A stretch of 64,000 nucleotides of DNA from Mixta tenebrionis (GCF_006517625.1 NZ_VHQI01000007.1:1-64000), one strand, 5' to 3'; shown: positions 48,398 through 61,079, counted from the first letter of the stretch. Translations and numbers: made by a program. Notes: generated by a model from the letters alone, not told the origin.

Positions 48398-49432
48398 ATG
48401 TTTTCCCTACTCCGCCTGACTGCGCTTGCCACGCTGCTCAGCTGCGGTATCAGCCTGCCGGCCGCTGCCCATTCGCCGGCCCCCGGACAGTTCGCCGAAC
48501 AGCAGTTACGCCACATCGCCGTTTTATTCCCCGGCCGTATGGCAGGCAGCCCGGCGGAACTGCTCACCGCCGATTATCTTCAGCAGCAGTTTCTCGCCCT
48601 GGGTTACAAAAGCGATAAGCGCGATTTCAAAACCAAAGCGCCCTGGCGCGGCAATGATGGCCAGATGCAATGGCGCAACCTGACCGCCACCTCCGTTATT
48701 GCCGCGCGCGCCGGTAAGGCGCCGCAGGAAATTCTGGTTGTTGCTCATCTTGATACCTGGCGCCCGCTTAGCGAAGCCGAAGCTGAAAACAACCTCGGCG
48801 GTCTGCGCCTGCAGGGCGCGGACGATAACGCTTCCGGCCTCGGCGTAATGCTGGAGTTGGCGCAGCAGTTAAGCAAGCGGCCGCTGCATTATGGCGTGCG
48901 TTTTGTTGCGCTGAGCGCCTCGCAGCACGAGCTGCACGGCAGCGAAGATTATATCGCGCGCATGAAACCTGCCGAGCGCAAAAATACGCTGCTGGTGATC
49001 GATCTCAATAGCCTGATCGTCGGCGATAAGCTCTATTTCAACAGCGGCGAACATACCGCTTCCGCGGTCATCAAACAGACCCGCGATCGGGCGCTGAATA
49101 TCGCCTGGCGCGCCGGGATTAACGCCGCCACGCGTCCGGCGCGCAGCGCCGTCGGGCCTGAGCCGAACGCCTTCGATCGGGCGGATTTTCCACTGTTGAC
49201 GGTGGAGGCCGCCAACTGGGCGCTGGGAAAGAAAGATGGCAGTCAGCAGCGCGCCGTATCGCCGCACTTCCCGCAGGGCACCAGCCATCATCAAACCGAA
49301 CTGGATAATCTGGACTATCTTGATCGATGGCTGCCGGGACGCATTACCGCGCGTACCCGCGACAGCGTGCGCATTCTGCTGCCCTTGCTTAGCGAGCTGG
49401 CTAATCCCCCCCAGGCCAAAAAGGAAACCTGA
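48398..49432 (+). CDS. iap: Alkaline phosphatase isozyme conversion aminopeptidase Iap
   Basis: Secreted M28-type zinc aminopeptidase which in E. coli trims the N-terminal Arg of alkaline phosphatase. 344 residues. Signal peptide about 1-24 (cleavage after PAAA). Metal and catalytic residues: HLD (VVAHLDTW near 116), GADDNASG near 146, the Glu of SQHELHGSED near 178 and the His pair in TSHHQTELD. ATG 48398 has AAGGAT seven bases upstream; an earlier ATG at 48377 lies before the ribosome site. Its stop overlaps the next start as TGATG. Confidence 0.93.
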   Translation: MFSLLRLTALATLLSCGISLPAAAHSPAPGQFAEQQLRHIAVLFPGRMAGSPAELLTADYLQQQFLALGYKSDKRDFKTKAPWRGNDGQMQWRNLTATSVIAARAGKAPQEILVVAHLDTWRPLSEAEAENNLGGLRLQGADDNASGLGVMLELAQQLSKRPLHYGVRFVALSASQHELHGSEDYIARMKPAERKNTLLVIDLNSLIVGDKLYFNSGEHTASAVIKQTRDRALNIAWRAGINAATRPARSAVGPEPNAFDRADFPLLTVEAANWALGKKDGSQQRAVSPHFPQGTSHHQTELDNLDYLDRWLPGRITARTRDSVRILLPLLSELANPPQAKKET

Positions 49433-49716
49433 TGTACATTATCAGTCTGAGCTACCATCGTCCGATCGAAGAAGTTGAAGCGCTGCACGATGCGCATATT
49501 GCGTGGCTGAAGCGTTATTTCGCCGCGGAGGTGTTTATCGCCGCCGGCCGTAAAGATCCGCGCAGCGGCGGCGTGATCATGGCGAAAGATATCGATCGCG
49601 CCCGGCTGGATACCATTCTGGGCGAAGATCCCTTTGTCGCGGTCGCGCATTATGAGGTGACGAAAGTCAATATCACCCTCACCGCAGAGGCGTTGCAGGC
49701 GCTCAGGGATAGCTGA
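49432..49716 (+). CDS. YciI-like protein
   Basis: 94-residue member of the YciI family (ferredoxin-like fold, related to muconolactone isomerase and chlorite dismutase small domains). Typical pattern: MYIISLSYHRP, HIAWLKRYFAAEVFIAAGRKDPRSGGVIMA with conserved His-Asp features, DPFVAVAHYEV. Translationally coupled to iap by a one-base overlap. Function unknown. It occupies the place where E. coli has CRISPR and cas genes. Confidence 0.88.
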   Translation: MYIISLSYHRPIEEVEALHDAHIAWLKRYFAAEVFIAAGRKDPRSGGVIMAKDIDRARLDTILGEDPFVAVAHYEVTKVNITLTAEALQALRDS

Positions 49717-49726
49717 AGCGCGGCAT

Positions 49727-49751
49727 AAAAAAAGCGGCATCGCTGCCGCTT
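49727..49751. terminator. Terminator between YciI-like gene and cysH
   Basis: 8 bp stem AAGCGGCA/TGCCGCTT (49732-49739 with 49744-49751), loop TCGC. On the minus strand it is followed by a T7 run, so it mainly ends cysJIH; plus-strand tail is weaker. Confidence 0.88.
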
Positions 49752-49778
49752 ATTACTGTTGTCAAAGCCGTAAAACGC

Positions 49779-50510
49779 TTATTCATGCAGGCCGCATTCA
49801 CGCTTCAGGCCGAAGAAGCGCGTCTCTTCTTCCGCCATACCCGGCTCCCACTTGCGCGTGGTGTGGGTATCGCCAACGGAAAGGTAGCCCTCTTCCCACA
49901 GCGGATGATAGTGCAGGCCGTGCTGTTGCAGATAGCGGTAAACCTGCCGGTTATCCCAGTCGATTATCGGCAGGATCTTAAACACCCCGCGCTGTACCGC
50001 CAGCACCGGCAGATGAGCGCGGCTGCCGGACTGCTCGCGCCGCAGGCCGGCGAACCAGCTCTGCGCGCCCAGCGTTTGCAGCGCCCGGTTCATCGGCTCC
50101 ACCTTGTTGATCTCGTTATAGCGCTCAATGCCTTCCACGCCCTGCTCCCACAGTTTTCCATAGCGCGCTTCCTGCCACGCCGGCGACTGCACGGCGCGGA
50201 ATACCTGCAAATTCAGGCCCAGCTTTTCCGTCAGCTCGTCGATAAAGCGGTAGGTTTCCGGAAACAGATAGCCGGTATCGGTCAAAATAACCGGAATATC
50301 TGGCCGCTGGCGCGTAACCAGATGTAGCGATACCGCCGCCTGAATGCCGAAGCTGGAGGAGAGCACAAACTCACCCGGCAAATTTTCCAGCGCCCAGGCC
50401 ACGCGATCTTCGGCGCAGAGCGCTTCCAGCTGCGTGTTCACTGCGGCTAACGCCATGATACGTTCCGGCTTCGGCAACGCATTCAAGGCTGCAAGATCGA
50501 GTTCAGACAT
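49779..50510 (-). CDS. cysH: PAPS reductase CysH
   Basis: Thioredoxin-dependent reduction of PAPS to sulfite. 243 residues. PAPS-binding SSFGIQAAV near 52, [11 protein letters not shown] near 76 and the active-site Cys239 in the C-terminal ECGLHE. It lacks the extra Cys pairs of APS reductases. Last gene of cysJIH, 12 bases after cysI. Confidence 0.98.
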   Translation of the reverse strand: MSELDLAALNALPKPERIMALAAVNTQLEALCAEDRVAWALENLPGEFVLSSSFGIQAAVSLHLVTRQRPDIPVILTDTGYLFPETYRFIDELTEKLGLNLQVFRAVQSPAWQEARYGKLWEQGVEGIERYNEINKVEPMNRALQTLGAQSWFAGLRREQSGSRAHLPVLAVQRGVFKILPIIDWDNRQVYRYLQQHGLHYHPLWEEGYLSVGDTHTTRKWEPGMAEEETRFFGLKRECGLHE

Positions 50511-50522
50511 CGTCTCCTCCGT

Positions 50523-52235
50523 TTATTCCCAGAAATCCCGCGCCGGATCGACAATCGGTTTGATGATGCCGGCACGAATAGTGAAATCACCGAAGCCTTC
50601 CCCCGGCGCGCGCTCCAGCGCCCAGCGTCCGACCAGCTCATCAATATGCGCCAGGATCTCCTCTTCGGTAATATTTTCGCGATACATGCGCGGAATACGC
50701 GTGCCGATGCGGTCGCCGCCGAGGTGCAGGTTGTACCGCCCCGGCGCCTTGCCCACCAGCCCCAGCTCCGCCAGCATCGCACGCCCGCAGCCGTTCGGAC
50801 AGCCGGTGACGCGCAGGACGATATGCTCATCGCCGACGCCGTGTCGCGCCATAATCGCCTCCACGCGGGTAACAAAGGCGGGCAGAAAACGCTCCGCCTC
50901 CGCCATCGCCAGCGGACAGGTAGGAAACGCCACGCAGGCCATGGAATTTTCACGCTGCGCAGTAACGGTTTCCATCAGCGCGTGCGCACGGGCAATCTCT
51001 TCAATGCGTGCTTTTTCACTTTCCGGCACGCCCGCCACGATCAGATTCTGGTTGGCGGTAAGGCGGAAATCGCCCTGGTGCACCTTCGCTATTTCAGCGA
51101 CGCCGCTCTTCAGCGGACGGCCCGGATAATCAAGCAGGCGTCCGTTCTCAATAAACAGCGTCAGGTGCCATTTATTGTCGATGCCTTTGACCCAGCCGAA
51201 GCGGTCGCCGCGCGTGGTGAACTCATAAGGTCGAATCGGGCCGAAAGTGATGCCGGCGCGCCTCTCCACTTCCGCCTTAAAGGTCTCAACGCCGACGCGC
51301 TCCAGGGTATATTTGGTTTTGGCGTTTTTACGGTTGGTGCGGTTGCCCCAGTCGCGCTGGGTAGTCAGCACCGCTTCCGCTACCGCCAGGGTTTTATCCA
51401 GCGGCAGGAAGCCGAATTCGCTGGCGGTGCGGGCGTAAGTCTCTTTATTGCCGTGCTCAACGGAAAGCCCGCCGCCGACCAGCAGGTTAAAGCCGATCAG
51501 CCGACCATTTTCCGCAATGGCGATGAAGTTCATGTCATTGGCGTGCAGATCGACATCGTTATGCGGCGGCACCACCACCGTGGTTTTAAACTTGCGCGGC
51601 AGATAGGTGGCGCCGAGGATCGGCTCCTCTTCGGTAGTCGCAACCTTCTCTTCATCCAGCCAGATTTCCGCATAGGCGCGGGTGCGCGGCAGCAGATGCT
51701 CGGAAATTTTCTTCGCCCATTCCCAGGCTTCCTGATGCAGCGCCGACTCGATCGGGTTCGAGCTGCACAGTACGTTACGATTCATATCGTTAGCGGTGCC
51801 GATGGCGTCCAGCCCTGCCTCATGCAGCATCTGGTGCGCCGGCTTAACGTTTTTCTTCAGGATGCCGTGGAACTGGAAGGTCTGGCGATTGGTCAGACGC
51901 ACGCTGCCGTACAGCGTATTTTCCGTGGCGAACTTTTCAATCGCCAGCCACTGCTGCGGCGTGATGATGCCGCCCGGCAGGCGGCAGCGCAGCATCATGG
52001 CATGACGCGGCTCCAGCTTCTGCGCGGCGCGCTCGGCGCGTATATCGCGGTCATCCTGCTGATACATGCCGTGAAAGCGGATCAGCAGAAAGTTATCGCC
52101 GCTAAAGCCGCCGGTCAGGCCATTCTGTAAATCTTCCGCAATGGTGCCGCGCAGAAAACGGCTCTCTTTTTTCATGCGCTCCGCATCGGAGAGTTTTCCT
52201 TCGACGACCAGCGGCCCAGGATATTTTTCGCTCAT
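50523..52235 (-). CDS. cysI: Sulfite reductase hemoprotein CysI
   Basis: Beta subunit of NADPH-sulfite reductase; reduces sulfite to sulfide with sirohaem and a 4Fe-4S cluster. 570 residues. Cluster ligands are the four Cys in CVAFPTC and CPNGC (about residues 435-485). Its ATG shares one base with the cysJ stop (TAATG). Confidence 0.98.
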   Translation of the reverse strand: MSEKYPGPLVVEGKLSDAERMKKESRFLRGTIAEDLQNGLTGGFSGDNFLLIRFHGMYQQDDRDIRAERAAQKLEPRHAMMLRCRLPGGIITPQQWLAIEKFATENTLYGSVRLTNRQTFQFHGILKKNVKPAHQMLHEAGLDAIGTANDMNRNVLCSSNPIESALHQEAWEWAKKISEHLLPRTRAYAEIWLDEEKVATTEEEPILGATYLPRKFKTTVVVPPHNDVDLHANDMNFIAIAENGRLIGFNLLVGGGLSVEHGNKETYARTASEFGFLPLDKTLAVAEAVLTTQRDWGNRTNRKNAKTKYTLERVGVETFKAEVERRAGITFGPIRPYEFTTRGDRFGWVKGIDNKWHLTLFIENGRLLDYPGRPLKSGVAEIAKVHQGDFRLTANQNLIVAGVPESEKARIEEIARAHALMETVTAQRENSMACVAFPTCPLAMAEAERFLPAFVTRVEAIMARHGVGDEHIVLRVTGCPNGCGRAMLAELGLVGKAPGRYNLHLGGDRIGTRIPRMYRENITEEEILAHIDELVGRWALERAPGEGFGDFTIRAGIIKPIVDPARDFWE

Positions 52236-54049
52236 TAGTAGACGTCTCGCTGATAACGGCGCTCAATGCGCAGCTCACTTAAAAATTCATCGGCGGATTC
52301 AGGATCCATACCGCCCTGCTCCGCCACCACCTCCAGCAGCGCCTGCTCGACATCTTTCGCCATGCGGGCGGCGTCGCCGCACACATAAATATGGGCGCCC
52401 TCCTGCAGCCAGCGCCAGAGTTCCGCGCCTTTTTCGCGAATCTTGTCCTGTACGTAGACTTTATGCTGCTGATCGCGTGACCAGGCCAGATCGATGTTGG
52501 TCAGCAGGCCATCTTTGACATACTTCTGCCACTCCACCTGATAGAGAAAATCTTCGGTAAAGTGCGGGTTGCCGAAAAACAGCCAGTTTTTGCCGCTGGC
52601 GCCGTCGTTTTCGCGCTGCTGCATAAAGGCGCGAAACGGCGCGATGCCGGTGCCCGGCCCAATCATTATTAGCGGCGCGCTGGGATCGGCGGGCAGGCGG
52701 AAGTTATCGTTATGCTCGATAAAAACGCGCACTTCGCCCTCTTCCGCCAGCCGATCGGCCAGATAGCTGGAAGCGCCGCCGGCGCGCGGGCGTCCGTCAA
52801 TGTCATAGCGCACCGCGCCGACGGTAATATGCACCTCGTTTTCCGTTTCCGCCTGCGACGAGGCGATGGAATAAAGGCGCGGCGTCAGCGGGCGCAGCAG
52901 CGACAGCAGCTGCTCCGGGTTCAGCTCGCCGGGCGCGTGGCGCACCATGTCGACGATCGGCATCGTCTGCGCATAGTGCTGTAGCTGCGCTTTATCCGCC
53001 GCCAGCGCCAGCAGCGCCTCATTACGTACCAGCTTCGCGTACTGCTCGACAATCTGCGGCGTATTGACCGTCAGTTCAAAATGCTGCTGCAGCGCCAGCG
53101 CCAGGGGCAGCGTCTGCCCTTTCACCTCAACGCTCTCGTCGCCGCGCAGCCAGAGCAGCCCGGTCAGCTCTTTGACCAGCGCCGGATCGTTTTCATACCA
53201 GACGCCAAGCGCATCGCCCGGCTGATAGCGCAGCCCGGCAGCGCCCAGATCGATTTCAATATGGCGAACATCTTTATCGGAGTGGCGCCCGGTAATTTTC
53301 TGATTGACCGCCAGCGTGGCGACCAGCGGCTCGTCACGGGTGTAGGGCGTAGAAAATACGTCGTTAACGCTGCCGCTTGCCGTTGCCGCCGCCTGCGCAG
53401 GGGTTTGTGCCGGCAGACGCTGCTGCAGCAGCGCGACTACCGCCTGGCGCCACTGCGCTGCATCGGCGGCGTACTCCACATCCGCATCAACGCGATCCAG
53501 CAGGCGCTCGCCGCCCAGCTCGCCGAGGCGGCGGTCGAAATCTTTGCCCGCCTTGCTGAAAAATTCATAGGAGGTATCGCCAAGACCAAATACCGCAAAC
53601 GCCGTATCGCTCAGCTGCGGCGCTTTTTTCGACATCAGGTACTTATGCAGCGCTACCGCCTCTTCCGGCGGATCGCCTTCGCCCTGCGTCGAGGTGACGA
53701 TCAGCAGCAGCTTTTCCTGCGCAATCTGCTTGAATTTGTAGTCGCCGGCGTTAACCAGCTTCACGTTAAGCTTCGCCGCCAGCAGATCGTCGCGCAGCTG
53801 TTCCGCCACCCGCCGGGCATTACCGGTTTGCGAGGCGGAAAGCAGCGTAATGGCGGGCGCTTCAGCAGGAACGGCGGCTGGCTGAGCGGAAGCCGCGGCG
53901 GCTTCAGGGGTCTGGTTGACCCGCCCCCAGAAATAGCCGGAAATCCATGCCAGCTGCGTAGTTGATAAATCATTGGTCGCCGCCTGCAAGCGGGCGAGCT
54001 GCTCCGCATTCAGCGGGAGCAAAGAACCTGGGGGGGCCTGAGTCGTCAT
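52235..54049 (-). CDS. cysJ: Sulfite reductase flavoprotein CysJ
   Basis: Alpha subunit that passes electrons from NADPH via FAD and FMN to CysI. 604 residues. Flavodoxin-like FMN domain (about 62-205, [12 protein letters not shown]), then a ferredoxin-reductase FAD/NADPH module ([33 protein letters not shown]-terminal RRYQRDVY). Start at 54049 (MTTQAPPG) by family fit; fourteen earlier codons are not conserved. Confidence 0.98.
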   Translation of the reverse strand: MTTQAPPGSLLPLNAEQLARLQAATNDLSTTQLAWISGYFWGRVNQTPEAAAASAQPAAVPAEAPAITLLSASQTGNARRVAEQLRDDLLAAKLNVKLVNAGDYKFKQIAQEKLLLIVTSTQGEGDPPEEAVALHKYLMSKKAPQLSDTAFAVFGLGDTSYEFFSKAGKDFDRRLGELGGERLLDRVDADVEYAADAAQWRQAVVALLQQRLPAQTPAQAAATASGSVNDVFSTPYTRDEPLVATLAVNQKITGRHSDKDVRHIEIDLGAAGLRYQPGDALGVWYENDPALVKELTGLLWLRGDESVEVKGQTLPLALALQQHFELTVNTPQIVEQYAKLVRNEALLALAADKAQLQHYAQTMPIVDMVRHAPGELNPEQLLSLLRPLTPRLYSIASSQAETENEVHITVGAVRYDIDGRPRAGGASSYLADRLAEEGEVRVFIEHNDNFRLPADPSAPLIMIGPGTGIAPFRAFMQQRENDGASGKNWLFFGNPHFTEDFLYQVEWQKYVKDGLLTNIDLAWSRDQQHKVYVQDKIREKGAELWRWLQEGAHIYVCGDAARMAKDVEQALLEVVAEQGGMDPESADEFLSELRIERRYQRDVY

Positions 54050-54352
54050 TGCTTTGAAATTTCCAGTATCAAAGGTTCCAAACCGTTCCAAGACGGGAGA
54101 GAAGACAGGTTACCGAGTCACCTGATAAGCGGTAAATAAAGGTTGGCAATAATAAATAACAAAAATGACTAAACACTTTTAGCGATATAGCTTACTGTTT
54201 TAACCGTTTTTAAATGATCATAGTTATCAACACATTAGCTAAGCTGGCGGATCTAACGGTTGCTGAAGGCGGTTAAAGAGGGCGAAACGGATGCGAAAAA
54301 ACTCATTTTCCGGTAGACTTCGCCGGTTTTTGCTACAGTTGAGACCGCGATC
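54050..54352. other. Divergent cysJ / queD regulatory region
   Basis: 303 bp. AT-rich stretches on the minus strand (TTGTTATTTATTATTG near 54150-54165) resemble CysB-bound cys promoters but give no clear consensus site. queD starts just after GACCGCGATC at the right end with a weak ribosome site. No gene seen. Confidence 0.4.
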
Positions 54353-54715
54353 ATGGCCACCACGCTTTTTAAAGATTTCCAGTTCGAAGCCGCACACCAT
54401 CTGCCGCACGTACCTGAGGGCCACAAATGTGGACGTTTACACGGGCACTCCTTTCTGGTGCGTCTTGAAATTACCGGCGATGTCGATCCCCATACCGGCT
54501 GGATTATGGATTTCGCCGAGCTGAAGGCCGCCTTCAAACCGGTGTACGATCGCCTCGATCACTACTATCTGAACGATATTCCGGGGCTGGAAAACCCCAC
54601 CAGCGAAGTGCTGGCGGCGTGGATCTGGCAGCAAATGAAGCCGGTTGTGCCGCTGCTAAGCGCGGTAACGGTCAAAGAAACCTGCACTGCCGGCTGCGTG
54701 TATCGCGGCGAATAG
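54353..54715 (+). CDS. queD: 6-carboxy-5,6,7,8-tetrahydropterin synthase QueD
   Basis: Converts dihydroneopterin triphosphate to 6-carboxytetrahydropterin in queuosine (preQ0) synthesis. 120 residues. Zinc ligands His16, His31 and His33 (RLHGHSF), catalytic Cys26 (HKCGR) and the C-terminal ETCTAGC stretch. E. coli has queD and queE as near neighbours; here a flavoprotein gene lies between them. Confidence 0.97.
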   Translation: MATTLFKDFQFEAAHHLPHVPEGHKCGRLHGHSFLVRLEITGDVDPHTGWIMDFAELKAAFKPVYDRLDHYYLNDIPGLENPTSEVLAAWIWQQMKPVVPLLSAVTVKETCTAGCVYRGE

Positions 54716-54734
54716 TCCCTTATTCGCCCGGCCG

Positions 54735-56042
54735 TTAACACTCCTTGCGGCCAAGCCAGCGCTCTTTTTGCAGCGCGGCTTCAATGGCGATATCCAGTAC
54801 CGGCGAAGGGGGAAGCCAGTTGGCTTTGCCCAGCGACTGCATCTCAGCCAGCAGCGGGTTATCCTCGCCGGAAACGGAATCCGCCAGCAGCTCTCCGGCA
54901 ATGGTCTGCTTGGTAATGCCCGCGCCGTTACAGCCGCCCGCCGTATAAAGAAAATTATTTATCTTGCCCCATAGCGGCGCGCCGTTGCGGGTGACGCTAA
55001 TGGTGCCGGACCAGCAGTGGCTGAAGCTGACGTCACTTAGCTGCGGATAGACTTTAGCGAAAAACTGGCGATGTGAACGGATGGCGCGCTCGGTTTGAGC
55101 AGCGGTTACGCGCCCGCGCAGGGCGGGAACCACATGCTGACGCAGCAGGAAGCGGCGATCCGCAGTAAACCTCAGCGTAGCGCCCGCGATGGCGTTAACC
55201 GGCGTCAGGCCCCAGCTTTCCATTTGCGGCAGCCGGGCCAGCTGCTGCTCGCTAAGCGGCGGCGTCAGGCTGGCGAAGGTCGCCATCGCCGCCTGGCGTC
55301 TGATGCCGGGCAGCAGGTTCGCCGAGAGCGCATTGGTCGCCAGCATTATCTTCGGCGCCCGCACCAGTCCCGTTGGCGTATAAACCGTGGCGAGACGATC
55401 GTAGCTGATATCCAGCGCCGGGCTGTGGTAGTAAAGACTGACGTTTTCCGGCAGCGTCTGCGCCAGGCCCGCTACCAGCAGCGCTGGATTCACCAGCACC
55501 GTATCCGGAGTAAAGATGCCCTGCTGATAGAATTGCGTTCCCAGCCGATCGCGCAGCGCCTGCGCATCCAGCCGCTGATAGCTTTCGCCCATCTGCTCCA
55601 GGCTGGCGCAGTAGTCCTGCAGTATCCGCTCCTGCCCGCTTGCCGCCTGGCAATGATATTTACCGGCCTCTTCCCAGTCACAGGCGATATGGTGCTCATC
55701 CACCAGCTTTTTCAGGCGCGCCTTGCCCGCCTGCAGCAGCTTGCGCCAGGCGTGCGCCTTTTGCAGTTCTGCGGTTGAGCTGCCGATATTGTGCGGAAGG
55801 CCGATGATAAAGCCGGAGTTCCTGCCGGAGGCGCCTTCATAGGCCGTACCGGCCTCCAGTACTACGATTTTCTTTTCAGGATGCAGCGTTGCCAGCCGCC
55901 GGGCAAAAGCCAGGCCGGCAAAACCCGCGCCGATAACCACCCAGTCGGCGTCAACCGCGGTAGTCAGTGCAGGAAACAGCGCAGGCTGCGGATGCTGGCT
56001 CAGCCAGCCGGATATATTCTGATTAAGCGGTATCGCGTTCAT
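54735..56042 (-). CDS. FAD-dependent oxidoreductase (DAO/OrdL-PuuB-like)
   Basis: 435-residue amine-oxidase-type flavoprotein of the D-amino-acid oxidase family. FAD dinucleotide motif VIGAGFAGLAFARRLA near 36, the covalent/FAD-proximal EGASGRNSGF block near 69, and a C-terminal GGCNGAGITKQTIAGELLAD loop. The RNSGF signature resembles gamma-glutamylputrescine oxidase (PuuB/OrdL) and similar enzymes, so oxidation of an amine or N-substituted amino acid is likely, but no puu-like genes are nearby. The substrate is unassigned. Confidence 0.88.
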   Translation of the reverse strand: MNAIPLNQNISGWLSQHPQPALFPALTTAVDADWVVIGAGFAGLAFARRLATLHPEKKIVVLEAGTAYEGASGRNSGFIIGLPHNIGSSTAELQKAHAWRKLLQAGKARLKKLVDEHHIACDWEEAGKYHCQAASGQERILQDYCASLEQMGESYQRLDAQALRDRLGTQFYQQGIFTPDTVLVNPALLVAGLAQTLPENVSLYYHSPALDISYDRLATVYTPTGLVRAPKIMLATNALSANLLPGIRRQAAMATFASLTPPLSEQQLARLPQMESWGLTPVNAIAGATLRFTADRRFLLRQHVVPALRGRVTAAQTERAIRSHRQFFAKVYPQLSDVSFSHCWSGTISVTRNGAPLWGKINNFLYTAGGCNGAGITKQTIAGELLADSVSGEDNPLLAEMQSLGKANWLPPSPVLDIAIEAALQKERWLGRKEC

Positions 56043-56105
56043 AGCCCTTCCTTTGGTGAGGTTACTCCAGAACTGGAGTGTACCACCCGCAGGCAGGGGC
56101 GTTAA

Positions 56106-56777
56106 TCAGGCGATATTAAGGTATTTATGCGTTTGCATTGAGAGGCGCCAGTTGCGGGCGATACAGGTAGCAATACAAAGCCGCGTGGCATCCTCTTTCT
56201 GGCTGATCGGCTGCAGCGCGACGATACGCGTCTTACTGTCCGACAAACCGGCCAGCAGCGCATCCAGCGCATCGATATCGCGCTGGCGGGCAACCGGATG
56301 TTTAATCTCATCGGCGCGCAGCAGCGCCTGCTCCAGCACGTCGTAGCCGCCGCGCATATTCACTTTAGGCGAGACAGTGACCCAGGTTTGCGACGTGCAG
56401 CGCACCGGATGGGTGCCGCTGGTTTCAATCTGGCAGCTGAAGCCCGCCTGCTGTAGCGCTTCGGTCAGCGGGGTGAGATCGTGAATGCAGGGTTCGCCGC
56501 CGGTAATTACCACGTGGCGGGCGGTCCACTGCTGCTCAGCGATGGTTCGCAGCAGCGCATCGGCATCGGCGGCGCCCCAGGCATCGCTTTCCACGGTTTT
56601 AATCAGAATATCGCCCAGCGAAGTTTCCCGATCGGCCAGTTTGTCCCAGGTATGTTTGGTATCGCACCAGCTGCAGCCCACCGGGCAGCCCTGCAGGCGG
56701 ATAAAGATTGCCGGAACGCCGGTGTAATAACCTTCGCCCTGCAACGTCTGGAACATTTCATTAATCGGGTACTGCAT
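56106..56777 (-). CDS. queE: 7-carboxy-7-deazaguanine synthase QueE
   Basis: Radical SAM enzyme that turns 6-carboxytetrahydropterin into CDG in queuosine synthesis; in E. coli it also inhibits division under stress. 223 residues. Cluster Cys31, Cys35 and Cys38 (CPVGCSWC), the ITGGEPCIHD motif and a C-terminus identical to E. coli (WRLSMQTHKYLNIA). Start at 56777 by family fit; the longer frame upstream is unsupported. Confidence 0.97.
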   Translation of the reverse strand: MQYPINEMFQTLQGEGYYTGVPAIFIRLQGCPVGCSWCDTKHTWDKLADRETSLGDILIKTVESDAWGAADADALLRTIAEQQWTARHVVITGGEPCIHDLTPLTEALQQAGFSCQIETSGTHPVRCTSQTWVTVSPKVNMRGGYDVLEQALLRADEIKHPVARQRDIDALDALLAGLSDSKTRIVALQPISQKEDATRLCIATCIARNWRLSMQTHKYLNIA

Positions 56778-56870
56778 GATGGCCTCGCGCTGGACAATAA
56801 GGCCGCAGATTATGGCAGATGAAAGGAGGGACGCCAAACGCCATTGACCAAAAAGACACAAACTGAAAAC

Positions 56871-56894
56871 AAAAAAGCCCCGTCAAAACGGGGC
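56871..56894 (-). terminator. Terminator of eno
   Basis: Stem GCCCCGT/ACGGGGC (56877-56883 with 56888-56894), loop CAAA, followed on the minus strand by T6. Confidence 0.92.
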
Positions 56895-56937
56895 CTGCAG
56901 GCACAGCGGCGAATCTCTTCACCGCTTAGCGGGTCAA

Positions 56938-59968
<3,031 letters not shown>

Positions 59969-60001
59969 TTAAAGACGGTGGAATAACCAGGACGGGAAAA
60001 C

Positions 60002-60030
60002 AGTATACCGGATTCACCTCCCCCCTACAA
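60002..60030 (-). promoter_or_regulatory. pyrG promoter
   Basis: TTGTAG (complement 60025-60030), 17-base spacer, TATACT (complement 60002-60007), about 55 bases upstream of pyrG and followed by GTTTTCCCG. No strong hairpin is seen between it and the gene. Confidence 0.72.
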
Positions 60031-60243
60031 TTGATCATTCTCCGCCGCCGCGACTGCTCGTGACGGCATACCTTAACGAAGCCGATCGCAAAAAGGGTTG
60101 ATTTGCGTCATGAGCGATACGCATTTTCCACCAAAAGCTGAAACGAGTAAGCGAAAAGCTGTTTTGCCAGGCTGATGCAGTATTTTATGCTGGCAAATCG
60201 GGGGATTAACTCAGGTTAGCGGTCAGTCGGGGCCGGGCGAGCT

Positions 60244-60532
60244 GATGGCATTAAAAACTATCCTGAGCGGATTAGACAAAGAGCGGTTCAGCGACAGAAT
60301 GGATGGTGTTAAAAACTAACCGGGGCCGGTCAGGCAAAGCGCGGGTCACGGCGGGATAGATGGTGTTAAAAACCGCCCGGAGCCGGTCAGGCAAAGCGCG
60401 GGCCAACGGCAGAATAGATAATGTTAAAAACCGCCCGGAGTCGGTCAGGCAAAGCGCGGGCCAACGGCAGAATAGATAGTGTTAAAAACCACCCGGAGCC
60501 GGTCAGGCGAAGAGCGGGCCAGCGGCGGAACG
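60244..60532. repeat. Tandem array, five copies of a 58 bp unit
   Basis: Copies begin at 60244, 60302, 60359, 60417 and 60475 (spacing 58, 57, 58, 58). Each starts with GATnnnnTTAAAAAC and continues with CCCGGAGCCGGTCAGGCAAA-like sequence and a GCGCGGGCCAACGGCAGAAT-like end. Copies three and four differ at only a few positions; the first is the most diverged. Read on the minus strand each unit ends with a GC-rich part followed by GGTTTTTAA. There are no intervening unique spacers, so it is not CRISPR. Confidence 0.9.
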
Positions 60533-60537
60533 GCATG

Positions 60538-60600
60538 AATCCATCCTGGAGCCTCCGCCCGCGCCGTCCATGGCGCGGGAGGTCCGCCTTATGTCCCGCG
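60538..60600 (-). repeat. Diverged, inverted relative of the 137 bp element
   Basis: On the minus strand it has a strong hairpin (CCCGCGCC/GGCGCGGG, complement 60558-60579) and then GGAGGCTCCAGGATGGATT, which matches the core of the 137 bp elements (hairpin, then GGAGTCTCCAGGGATGGATT) in the opposite direction. It abuts the last 58 bp unit. Confidence 0.65.
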
Positions 60601-60728
60601 CTTCGCCCTCCCTTAAGATCGGACTAGCGAAACCTGACCTCAGGAAAACATCATAAAATGGTTATAACTAGCTCCCTGTGCAGACAAACCTTCAACATCT
60701 ATCTTTGTTTAGCTCCGGCAAATTATCA

Positions 60729-60865
60729 CCTGAAGTCAGGGAAGCGGGGAAAGGCCGCAAAGTAAAGCCTCCGCGTCAGGGATGACGCGGCGGAGTCTCC
60801 AGGGATGGATTGACGACGTCTTTACGTCGCGGCCTTTCTCCCGCTGACGGCTGCGGAGCGGTTTT
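60729..60865 (+). repeat. 137 bp palindromic intergenic element, copy A
   Basis: Begins CCTGAAGTCAGGGAAGCG and ends GCTGCGGAGCGGTTTT. Outer arms (GCGGGGAAAGGCCGC and its near-complement GCGGCCTTTCTCCCGC) enclose two inner hairpins, one in CTCCGCGTCAGGGATGACGC and one CGACGT-CTTT-ACGTCG, so the RNA or single strand could fold as a multi-branched structure. Copy B differs at three positions. I do not recognise it as ERIC, REP or a known IS. Confidence 0.9.
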
Positions 60866-60942
60866 AATGAGTATCAAAAGATCTCCCGACGGATGACATA
60901 AACGCGCGAATTCCATCACGGGCAAAACTCAACAATCCATCG

Positions 60943-61079
60943 CCTGAAGTCTGGGAAGCGGGGAAAGGCCGCAAAGTAAAGCCTCCGCGTCAGGGATGAC
61001 GCGGCGAAGACTCCAGGGATGGATTGACGACGTCTTTACGTCGCGGCCTTTCTCCCGCTGACGGCTGCGGAGCGGTTTT
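60943..61079 (+). repeat. 137 bp palindromic intergenic element, copy B
   Basis: Same orientation as copy A, 214 bp further on, with three substitutions over 137 bp. It ends 15 bases before the mazG stop codon (mazG is on the other strand), so mazG transcripts run straight into it. Confidence 0.9.

Noticed and set aside
50646-52130. 494-codon plus-strand open frame opposite cysI
   Set aside because: Antisense shadow of cysI; no ribosome site and no family pattern.
60244-60532. CRISPR array
   Set aside because: The 58 bp units follow each other without unique spacers of constant length, and no cas genes are present.
60421-60627. 68-codon open frame in the repeat region
   Set aside because: It only reads through the tandem repeats and a hairpin; composition is repeat-driven and there is no ribosome site.
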